Assembly: GCA_037954325.1 (NCBI GenBank)
Contig: JBBMNZ010000035.1
Location: forward strand, 8,517,001-8,581,000
Direction of reading: 5' to 3'
DNA: 64,000 bases
From: Fistularia commersonii
Lineage: Eukaryota; Chordata; Actinopteri; Syngnathiformes; Fistulariidae
Positions 1 through 11,600 of this stretch are shown here, in pieces. The translations under genes and the position numbers were made by a program. The notes beneath the pieces were generated by a model. The model made no database searches, was not told the DNA's origin, and was given only the letters and a program-made list of their open reading frames with translations. The number at the start of each line of letters is the position of its first letter. Position 1 is the stretch's first letter.

Positions 1-612
1 CCCCACCTACAGTGTGCAGTTTTTGGTTTACACCCTTTTCCGCAAAAAACAGAAAACACCTTCATCTCCAACTATCTTGCATTGAGTTTTAAGATTTTTA
101 AACCCGAGGACAGAGAGGGAGAAAGAGAGAGAAAACATTTTTATCTGTGACTTCAGGCTGCTTTGCTGACTGTGGTTTATAAGACAGGAGATGCAATCTA
201 CGGAAATAAACCAAATACAACACCGGACTTTTATTATGTTTTTTGACTTTGTTTAGAAAAGAGTTAGGAGAGCTGCCATAGACGGGGTCTGGATTTGCAA
301 TATTTCGATGCATCTGAAGTTCCAATCGCCTATTAGGCAGTTGGAAGTATAAGACAGGAAACAGCAGGAACACTGAGGTTGACAATGCATTCATTGGATA
401 TTAATAAAATGTATTTTGATAAAACAATCAAGGACAATGTTGTCAGTTGACCTGCAATCAAAACTTTTTTTTTTCTGGACGTAGACCCTAAATATTTGAT
501 CTTAGGTATATGTACCTTGGGTCTTTCCTTAGGTTTCTATGGATTTTCAAATAATTTGTGGTGTCCGATTCTATGATGAGTATCTAATAGTTCAGTAACA
601 AGCCAGAGTTGA

Positions 613-656
<44 letters not shown>

Positions 657-2080
657 GTTTTATTTAGCTGGGTTTGTAAAGATACTGTGTTATCAGTGTA
701 CCTTTAAAATTCAAATATTGTTCTCATGACTGCCCTCTTCTGGCTAAATTTTGCCACTGTCGATGTAATGGCACCGATTTTCTCAGCCAACTCACAACTA
801 TTAGTGAGGCTCTCCAACAACTTCCTGAATGTGCGTGTATGTCTGTGTATGTGTTTATTTCATTTTTTTATGCAGTTTGTTTTGCAGTCATTTAAGCATA
901 CTTTTGAATAGTTTTTGTGCAACTATTTTTTTTTTCTTTATTTGGAAATTTCATTGCTAACTTCTGAGCTACGTTTATTTCCTTCATTTTTTTTTTTAGT
1001 TTTTGCACAGTACAAACCTATCCAGTAAGTGAAGTTACCATTTGGAAAAAGGAGCACAAGCTTGATTTAAAAAGTTTGGAACGTCAGCTGTCTTTACATG
1101 CTGAGTGTTCATTTATTTAGAAAAATGTAAATCTGTACGCTCAGCCAGAGATTCCAAGTTAGTATGTGCACACACATCTGCACTTTCTACTGCAGCGACT
1201 GCAATACTTAAGTATTTATAAGAACATAATAAACACAAGTTTTTGAAATATCTAAAATCAGATCACCAAACAAGAACATGATACAATGGACTAACATAAT
1301 CTCACCTTACATTACATAATTTTAATTATCATTGCATCTGTTCTTTGCAAAGACAGTACTTTGAATTCACAATGTTGTTAAAATGTTGCTCAGCCATGGG
1401 TCCGTTGTTGTTGTTTTTAATTATTTATTATTACAAGGTTTCTTTGCTTTTAATAAGTAAAATGAAACAGCTGGTGAAACATGTATAAATGTGGTTGTTA
1501 GAATGTCTGTCTGAAGAATGACGTTTCCAGTTATCCCACAGAAACTACCTAAATTTGGTGTGTTTTTTTTCTATTGACGTATTTTATGATACTACATAAC
1601 TGCAGGTGTTTCAATATTTCCTAGCAATTACACTTGTAGCCCAAACTTTCTACTCATTTATGTATTTCTTTTTCCAACTCACCTGGAGATATGGTACCCG
1701 AGACTGGTGACGGGATTAGTAAGAACACAGCAATATTTTAGATTGAAACATTCATGCGTTCTTTGGGAAATGTGTGTTGTGGTGAAACGGCGGCTCTTAC
1801 TCGCACCCCGTGAGATTTACGCGACACCAAATGTTTTAGTAGCTGATTAGCTTCACTCTCGGAAATACACGGCATGTTTTCTCGCTTGTGTTGTTCCTTT
1901 TTACCTGCTTGAGCCCCTGCCAGCCGTGTCGAGGGGTCACAGCCCTGCCTAAGGCAGTGCGAGCAGCACGACATTATTGTGCTGTTGCACGCACGCACAC
2001 ACACACACGCACCGATACATGTCCAGGGGAACATTCCAACAACAGCAAAGAGCCGGGCGGCATGTACATCCTGAGGAAAC
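1..2080. other. Upstream flank of pecam1, no gene seen
   Basis: AT-rich sequence with no exon-like open frame that I can support. It contains an (AT)n microsatellite at about 615-653, several T runs and a short (CA)n tract at about 1994-2008. The short open frames on both strands have no recognisable protein similarity and no splice context. A non-coding first exon of pecam1 could lie near the 3' end of this stretch, but I cannot locate it. Confidence 0.6.
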
Positions 2081-2297
2081 GACACTCACTTCCTGTCAAA
2101 TTAAGCCAAGCCAACGGCTGCTCTGGGTGATAACCGATGGCGCAAGCGGATCAGCGAGTGGATGAGGTAGAGCACCACCTTGGCGTCCGCTCCCGCCCCG
2201 ACGTTTCCAAATCTGGCCTCCCAGCCATCAGACGGCCCAGTGACAAGCGCATCAGCCTCCAGGACAGCCGAGAGCCCCCCTGCGTTCTTCAGACGAG
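2081..2297 (+). promoter_or_regulatory. Candidate pecam1 promoter / 5' UTR with ETS and GATA sites
   Basis: The 217 bases before the pecam1 start codon are GC-richer than the flank. They contain a consensus ETS site read on the minus strand (CACTTCCTGT at 2087-2096) and a GATA core (TGATAA at 2128-2133). ETS and GATA factors are known drivers of endothelial and haematopoietic genes, which fits pecam1. I see no clear TATA box and cannot place the transcription start. The motif matches are direct; the function is inferred. Confidence 0.35.
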
Positions 2298-2619
2298 ATG
2301 GGCCCCCTACTACTGCTCACCTCCGTGCTCCTTTCCAGCTGTAAGACCCCTCGTCCGCTGTTTTGTCCGGATTTATTTTTCAGGACGTAATCGATAGATT
2401 TGTCTCTAACCTGACATTTTTCTTCTCCCAATGATTTTCCTCCAGGGAGCGTGACGGGCAAAGACACATGTAAGTAAAGAAAGGTGTTTGGGGAAATCCA
2501 AGGAGGGGCAGGGGAAGGGGGTTACGGGAGCAACCGAGCAGTGCGGCTTGTTTGCTTCAAGATGACATTTAGATGATGCTCCCTTTGAGTGGACACAGAG
2601 GAATATGGGTTGTGTGTAA

Positions 2620-2650
<31 letters not shown>

Positions 2651-5600
2651 GGGTGTATGAGGTAGTGGAAACAAGACATTTTGCTGTCAGGCGGTGTGTG
2701 TGGTGGACAAAGGGGTAGCAGCAGTAGGCGTTGGGAACATGTCGCCGGAGAGTGTCACACGCTTTGTCCACGAGAAGGATGATGGACAAAAGATCAGATC
2801 CGGACAGGAAGTGAAACCTGCGTTTTCATTGGCTCGGAGGTTGGATTTGTTTTGTTATTTTCTGGCTTCTTCTTAAGGCGCAAAGGGAATGTCTTCCTGG
2901 GCATTGATTATCGATCAGGATAATTGGTGCCAGACCTCGGCCCCGGAAGCCTCAGTTTTGTCATCGGGCCTTATAAGAGGGTTTCTACCGTGAACTGTTT
3001 GTCAAACAAATGACCTTCCCTGCCATTTGTTTTTGTTTTCTCTTTATATTGTTGTTCTCTGAGACGACATGCTTTTTCGCAACGCTTCCCTCCGGGGTCA
3101 TAACCCCACCCCGATAGCTGACGCTCTGCAGTGATTTCTCTGGCGAACACTTTTCACCCCAGCTGCAGATGAAACTGATTTTTTTTTTTTTTTTTGGCCG
3201 TTTTAATTTGTTTGCTGGGATGGAAGTGTATCATTGCCGAACAAAATGCAGCGGCGGTACTCGCCAGCCTTCATGCAAGATGATCTTCGGCTTCGAGCCG
3301 ACTGCCAACGGAGCTCGGTTGATGTGATCAATTCAACGCGTCCGACAGGAACGCTGATGAAACTTTCCCCCCAAGATTATCCCAAAAACAGGATATTTCA
3401 AGACTTTAAATTGTGCTAGAAAGAGAAAAAAAAATCCTTGTTGTCAAAAACCTCTGATTCACAGCAAAATTTCCCTGGTTTCTACCCAAACTGGTGTTCA
3501 GTTACCAGTTCAACTCCATATAATATTGTTAGATATCAATATACCGCAATACAACAAGTTAACAATACTTCCTCCCTGCATGAGGCTAGTCATCTCCACA
3601 CTGGTTGGATTTATTCATTTAACTGAACTCAAACTTTGGTGTGTTCAACCGCTCTGAAGAAATGAAAAAAAATCTCCTCGTGTTAGTTTCTAGCTGTTTT
3701 GAAGATGCGAGGAACTCTGTAGCTGTAAGCGACTGAGTCGTCCGAAGGTTTTAAAAAAAAAAGAAGCAGATTTGTGACCAATTTTAAACACGCAACAAAT
3801 GTTTTCATCGTGCGAGCAGTGAGGAAGCCGCTACAACATGACAGGGTTCAATTTTTGACTGGAATTGTGACGTTAAGCAAAAAGCAAGGTTTAATGGGCT
3901 GAATCTAAATTTTATGGGCAAACCAAGAGAGCAACAATTAGCTTTATCTGATTCTGTAAAAGGGGTCTGACACCGAAAATGTATTTGGAAAATATAAAAT
4001 ATAAAAACATAGAACAGTCAACCCCCCTCTACCTACAAAATATATTTCCTGGCTCCTTGATTGTTTTCTTCAGTCAGATGAACGTTTTCTGTCCAAAGGA
4101 GGATTCTGCCTGAGGACCAATCTTTTTGAATTATTATGTAAACTATTTTCAAAGCGTTATTAAAGTATTATTATTCCCTGTGCTGTATGCAGCATTAAGA
4201 AGAAGAATTGTTGGAATAATTACACAATAAATACAGTTGGAATAATTGCTTTTCCAAAATATTAGTGGGTACCGTTTGGATTCATGATAAAAATAACATT
4301 TTAAAATGGCCGAAGGTTTAACGTTTTTATTCTTTTCCCCAGCGTTCACGCTAAAAGGCATCACCCTGTCCATCGAGCCGGGTCCCAACGTGCCCCGCGG
4401 CACCAACGTGACCATGAGGTGCAAAGTCAGCATCAGTAGCAGGGGCCCACTGAGCCAGGAGTACACCATTTCCAAAGACAGCGTCAAAGTTTATACCAAG
4501 ATCATCAACGTCTCGGAGGATCTTCTGTACCTGCTGCCCGATGTCAGAGTCTCCAACACCGGCAAATATTCGTGCAGTATCAGGGTACAGGGGCAGGAAA
4601 AGACCAGCGAGGCCAAGAGACTCAATGTCACAGGTAACATTTCACGTCGGGTGGAATAGGAAAAAGCACGAGTCTTCGCCGCCGGCTTCGCGTGTTCTAA
4701 ACCGACCTCCCGTGGGTTGCAGGCCTGTCCCCACCCAGGCTCGAGCTGAACAAGGAGTTGGTGAATGAGGGGGAGGAGCTGATAGCCAGATGCTCGGCGC
4801 CGGGCGAGACGGGTCTCCTCATGTTCAACTTCTTCAAGGACTCCAAAGAGATCAAGGAGGAGCGGATCAACTCCAACCGTTTAGAGACCAAGTTGCACTT
4901 TAACAGGAACGGAACCCATGAAATTCATTGCACCTACACGGTCATCGGGATTCCGTTCTCCTTCAAGTCCACGCCGAGCAACATCGGCAGGGTCAAGGTC
5001 AAAGGCAGGTGTCGTTTAAAAATGCGCCCGACCTTTAACGGGTCACCCGGGCCGCCTCAGAGCTCACTCCTCCACGTTTTTTGTCTCCGTAGAGCTCCCC
5101 ATCAAACCCGTTTTGGAAATCTTCCCGCGAAGCAAGATCTACGAAGGAGACACACTAGATATTACCTGCTTCGTTGAAAACTTTCCGCGCAACAGGGCCG
5201 ACGTGGTACTTTTCCTGAACCATGGCTCCCAGGTGCTCAGAAGCGGAGACACCAAATACAATCACAGCATGACAGCACTGGGAAACCACTCGGGAGAGTT
5301 CGAGTGCAGATTAGAAATTGGGTTGTTCAATAAAGTTGCCACAAAGATGGTGTCGGTGACCGGTGAGTGCATCCTAAAATCATTTTTTAGAAAACTGACT
5401 TATTTCTGTGTTGGTTCTCCTTGTTTCTTCTTTCCCTTTCGGCCGCTCCATCTTACCCCATTCTGTTTTCTCTTCTCTCGCACGAACTAACTTTATGTTC
5501 CCTTTCACCCCGACCATAAATCTTCTGATCGTCCGTGTGTCCATCCATTTTCATGCCTCAACCTCCTACTTTTCTAATGTTGTTCTGTTGTACACTTTGT

Positions 5601-8600
5601 ATATTTGAAATTGTGTCTCGCCAAGATTCCCTTCAAAATTCCGTGATGCTTGCATTATGACACTAAAAGTCTGGAGTCTCCAGACCTCAAGCCTGGTACC
5701 TCCAGCCTCAGCATCCTTCAACCAATATCTATCCCGCTCTCCCTCCTCTGTACATGACCGAACCATCTCGCTCCAAAACATCTAACATGTCCCGTCCCTC
5801 CGGTGGACTCGTTCCCGATCCTATCCATCCCGGTCGCTCCCAAAGAGAAAATCTTCATCTGTGCCGAGTTGGTTACTTTGTGTCCGATTGTATCCCCAGA
5901 GCTGTTTTCAGTGCCAACCCTCACCATGTCTCCCACCGAAGTCCTCCAGAGGGAATCGATGACACTTTGGTGCAAAAGCGAAAACTACGCTCGGGAAAGA
6001 ATTCGCAGAGAAGACTTGATTTATACTCTGGACCCGCCCGAAAGTTCTCTGACCGAAAGGGACACTGGGGAGTTTTCGGGCAAGGCCCTGCCCTACGAGT
6101 TCAATTACACATGCACAGCCCAAGCCAAGGGCATCCGTAAACACAGTAAGACCTTGACGGTCTCTCCTAAAGGTGAGCAAATAACCAACTTGCGTTTGTA
6201 AACGCCGATGTTTTTCAAGGTTTTTGAAGCCCGGTTGGTTGTTTTGAACAGCTCTTCATGCTCAAATAGTTATAGGCGACTATCTGTAACAGAAAAAGCG
6301 CTTAGAGGCTATTGTATGCTACCGGGCTCTTGCTCAAGAGAAGAGCAAATAGCAGATGACTGTCGCATAGCTTTTATCAGAGAAATGTATTTTCCATGGT
6401 AACTAGATAACCCCTGCAACCCATTGTACATGTTAGGTTATGTGGATAATTAAAAATGAATGAACAAATGAACTTGTGGATAAATGGAGCCTCACTGATA
6501 AGGATTAATTAAACTCACCAGCTGTGGCCAGGCAAATAAAAGATACTTACCTTGTACTTAATGGAATAATACAACAGCGGATGAAAAAAAAAACAAAAAA
6601 AAAACGCATGTATTATTTTCCACACCCGTTGAGGAGCAAGGCCGCCAAAACATTTGTGTGTCTTAGATAAGTTAAGTTTCCAGCTGGTCCCCGGTGCGCA
6701 GGAGACGGCACAGGTAATTATATATTAGAATTTTGACAGTTGTCCATTGACATGAAAAGAAACAAAGCATATCAGTGTGCTGGAAGGCTTTTGTGTTTGC
6801 TTGAATTTAAGTCGCCAAATTTTTTCGTACAGTGTCCGTTTCCCCTCCGAACATCTCGGTGGTTGGGAGCGCGGTCCTGGGCAAGCCCTTCCAGATCCAA
6901 TGCCTGTCGGAAATTGGTAGCCTGCCCATCAATTACACCCTGGTGAAGGCGAATAAGGAAATCGCCACGACCACTGTCAAGCACCCGTTTCGAAAAGCCG
7001 TCTTCAACGTCACCATCCGCAGGCCCGAAGATATAAACGCGTTCAAGTGCACGGCCAAGAACAGTCACAGGGACGTCCCTCCAAGCAGGAGACTCGAAGC
7101 CCCCGTCACAGGTGAACATTCGAACGCGAAGGAAAGAGAAAACAAGGACGCCTTCATTTCCTCCCCTTTAAAATACCTCTGGTTCTTCCCAGTGCCTCTG
7201 TCGCATCCGACTCTGACCGTCATCCCCAACCCCGGGGAAATTTCGGAAGGAGATCACCTCTACCTGATATGCGGTGTGAGAGGCACACCTCCGGTCACCT
7301 TCAAGTTGTACCGCGCGGGGATCAATGACCCGGTCTTCACCGCCAATACCAGCAGGAACAACACGGACTTTCAGGTCCAACAGTTGGCCAAAGAGGACAG
7401 CGGCACTTACCACTGCGAGGCCGTCAACTCCGCCGAAAATATCGTCCGCAGCGCACCGGTCACAATAGAGGGTGAGCAAGAATCGGAATTATTAATCTCC
7501 GGGGGGCTTCGCGGAACTATACCCGGGGTTTCGTTATAAAAAACTAGGTGGAAAGGAGCAGAACCGGACCTTCTCGTAATAACTGGTGTTTTCAGGTATC
7601 TCTATCTTTACCTTTTGTCGCAGTGCGCCTGGCGACGTGGAAGAAAGCTGTTATCGGAGGGTTCAGTCTGCTGGCGGTGTCAGTACTGGTGGTGGTGTGT
7701 GTGCTGTGCTTCAGATCCAAGAGAGGTAGAGAGACCTACAGTCCCCCAGCAACTCAAGCCTCTTATACCTAACCATGTATGAACCTTCACCCCCCCCCAA
7801 CCACCACCACCTCCTCCTGCTCTTCTCACCTCTCCTCTCTTATTGTAGGTAAAAAAGAAGCACCTGCTGAATTGTCAGTGTGAGTTTGCTCGACTATTTG
7901 CTTCCTCTGAATGTGACCGAAAGTGTTTTTGAGATAATCGAGGGCGGCTAGAAACGTTCGTGCGTCGAGGCCGACGTGCTTTTTCTTGCATGTCCGACAC
8001 CCCCTTCGAAACAAGCCAGCTCAAATACGGCTGACTTGAGCCGGTACTGACTCGCGTCGATAGATGTGATACTCAGAGCCGCGGGATTCCGGTTACCGTG
8101 TTAATCAGCGTTAAAACTAAATGACCTGTCGTTTGAAATTTAAGCCATAATATAGGCACGCCAGGATGTATGGATTAAACATTAAAATGCAACAATAATG
8201 TTCACTTTGCAATGGTAGTTCCAAGTGTAGGTACCGCATTTAAATTCAAGTTCTTAAGTCTTTAGTTTTTTTTTATGACGGTTGCTATTGCCGCCATCTT
8301 TTAGGGCTGTTGCGCCAAAGTAAATAATGTGCTTCATTAAGGAAGGAAAAAGTTGTTGCAGAGCTCCAACCGGTCATTGAATTCAGAACACAGATCCTCA
8401 TATTTATTTTTCTTTCACCTTTTAAACCAAGTACAGTCACAATAATATCCCGTATATAGCCAAAATTTTCTTACAAAATTCCGCCGTGGTTTCGGAAACA
8501 CGGATGCGCCTCAGGAATGAAAAAAAAACGTTCTATTCTGTTTTTTTTTCCACGGATGAATGTTAATTGCTAGCTTCTTTCGGAATGTGTTGAGAAGATT

Positions 8601-11600
8601 TCTCTGAGTTCTCTTGAGTTTCACTGCTGCCGGAGTTGACTTTATTTTCACCATTTCTCAGAAAGCCTTCGAGCCCTAAATCAGATGACTCTTTAACAGT
8701 GAGCCTAACCCACGACACAGAGGTTTATAACGCAGCTCCAGGTAGCTTGGTTTTTACTTCTCTCCCGTGCTGACGACTGCCCTCATCAGTCATTCATTTA
8801 ACAGCCGTGGGTCATTTCCTTCACCTTAGCGTGGCATGTTTTGTGTCATCCCAACTCACCCCCATGTTCCATGTTCTAATCCGCATGCCGGGGTCATGTG
8901 GCTGTAACCCCAGCTCCTGTTTGTTTATGTAAGCGTCTGCGTCGCTACGGATATCCTCGTCAAATTTACGCGACGCCGCGCCGACCCGCTCGACCTTCTG
9001 CATGTAAGGTGTCTCCATGTGTGTGTTCGCAAACCGGGAAAAAGAATAGCTGCCGCAGAACATAATGTCCGCAAGGTACAAGCCGTGCTTACGCAGGAAG
9101 AAGTCCTTTCAGCACAATAGTTGAATAATAGCACACAGCCCGGATTTTCTGGTGTTAAAATTGCTTAGAGCGCCCGTTATCATCTTCTTCCAGACGCAGC
9201 GCCACGCTATGATGGCACGGAGGGGAGAGCGACCAATGGGACACGAGCTAGTGCGGTGTCGCTTCCCATTGACATCAGCAACAGGAGCAGCTACAGTAAC
9301 CCAGCAACAGTATAGAGACACCCCGCTGTCGGAGGAACTGGGGATTGATATTTATGAAAAAAAAAAGAAGAAGAAGAATGGCGTTCTAAGCAATGATTTA
9401 AAACGAAAAGGGAATGTTTAAGGGAGCTCAGCGTGTTTGGCATTAGACCTGTTTAGGGGAATAAGTTGGCTCGCCAGGGACGAGGGACGTGTCGCAATGG
9501 ACAAACGACCCGGCTCCCGCTGCTCCCTCTCCCCTCCCCCTGCAATCCGGATGGCCTGTCTTTAATTTCAGATTTAATATACTGTGTTCCTCCTGTGTTC
9601 GCTCGCTGTGTGTGTGTGTGTCCGACTGCATGTTCTAAATGTGATCGCCAATGTCTGTGCAACGTCAGTTTTTTTTTTTTTTGTTGTTGTCGTTGTTGTG
9701 TATAGCCACTATATCGCTATTTGCAGGAAATGTGTGTATATATTTTTGGATGATTCCTTGACTGACTCAAAGAGACACTTGTAGAATAAAGTTCGTTTAA
9801 TTTAGAAGTGTGTCACTACCATTCATTTGGCTCCAGCTATCGCTATGCTGCGAGAACCAGAAGCATTAGAGAACATTTAACACAGAAATATGTGTCATAT
9901 TCTGGCTGTATTAAGACCAAACCTAAAGAAAGTCAAGTCGATTCCTTTCCTAAAAAGGAATGGTCAACAGAGACTTCCTTTGGAGGTCGAAAAGAATGGA
10001 GTCTGCAAGACACTTCCTATGTTGGCAAAGATCTGATTTTTTGGGGGCGGGGGTGGGGGGGAGGGGGGGGGGGGGGGGCGTCGAGGCTCCGGGCTGAATG
10101 GGGATTATTTTGACTTGGGCCGAGCAACTTTGAATGCATGTAGCATGCTGAGGAAATAAATCGCACAAGGCTTGGTTAAGCTCCGTGCGAGATTATGTTA
10201 CCAACTGGGAAGTTGCGGGGGGATGTTGTTTTTGCCAAAAACTTACTGTGCAGCCGCTGCAGAATTAAAGGCCCATTGTGCTCAGGACAGCGGAAGATCT
10301 TTGTTAATGCAAAAGTGAGGATGAAGAATGTTTGAGACGGATAATCGCCTCCAAATATAGCAATTTTTTGTCCATTATTGAATGAAGCCTGGCCACAAAG
10401 TATGAGATAGTTCACCATTTGTTGATCTCTTCAGTGATTCGATTTGCTAATAAAGCTACAGGAAAGAGATATTAGTGTAAAATAAAGACTTAAAATATGG
10501 ATAGTCTGGCTCTCTACAAACATGGCGGATGTTTTAAATACATTTTTCGGCATTTCAAACAAAAACAATCTCACTGTTTCCGGTTTCTATCCGGCGCATC
10601 GCCGAGATATTTCGACAATATGAACTTTACTTTCCTCAGCTAAGTCTCCAGACTCAAGCAATCACGTAACCCTTTTATTCATCGTCGCCGATATTGCATA
10701 ATTCCTGCGACCTCAACTGATTATTGTGCGGCATCTCACTTTCTGCATGTCTGTCTCTCATGTGTTGCGCAGCGACAGTGGACAGTGTGCCGGCCAGCGT
10801 GTGGAGTGTGCGACCGCCCGACGCAGGTTAGCTCTTCGGCCATTTTGCACTCTGAATTCACGTCTGAAATTACGAGCCAGAGGTTCTACAATAGCGGATC
10901 ACGCAAACAAACTGAACCTCAATGTGTTAAATTTGAGATCTCGGCATTTGAATTGAAGAGGCGTTGAAAACGATGCACTTCTTACTCCAGAAATGTACAC
11001 GTCTCTAATGGTGACGAAGCCGTCGCCACTTGACATGTACATCTGGAACTCAGCTCGTATAAAAGAAATACGGCTTACAAACTATTTGTTTAACGGAGGA
11101 TTTTTGGGGTGATGTTCCGCCCCGCAGGCAATGATGAGGAGAGCAGCATGGTGTCCAATGAGCTGGACGTGGAGTACACAGAGGTGGTGCATCCCCAGCC
11201 GGCGGATCTTGCTCGAGGTACGCGCTCGCCACGTCGTCCACGACGTTTTTGCTCAGATCTCCTCACCAGAAAGCAATTTTCCCCGGCTATCCGAGCATTC
11301 CATTAAAGTTGACTTGCCGGAGCAGCACTTCCTGGGAGGAGCATAATTACCCATAATTAAGACATCTTCAGGTTGCTGTAACCCCGAGCGATAACGGTCG
11401 GGATTTCCAGGACCGTTGCAAACCCCGTACAGTAAACAGGAAGGGTTGAGCTAATTGCCGGGGCCTGTTTGGGATCCTGATCCCGCGTTGACGTCCCAAC
11501 GGGCCGGAGATGTCGGTTACAGAAAAAGACGATTGTCTGTCTATTCATAGTTTCGTGTAAATCGTACATCAAACGGATTCTGGCACACTGTGTGACCGGC

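Noticed and set aside
1738..2397. Overlapping open frames just before pecam1
   Set aside because: No protein similarity; the plus-strand frame at 2137-2397 runs over the pecam1 start exon in a different frame and through its intron donor.
10773..10967. Other-frame readings of pecam1 exon 12 (CAGQRVECATARR and similar)
   Set aside because: The frame giving ATVDSVPASVWSV is the one consistent with phase-1 joins on both sides and with the total length.
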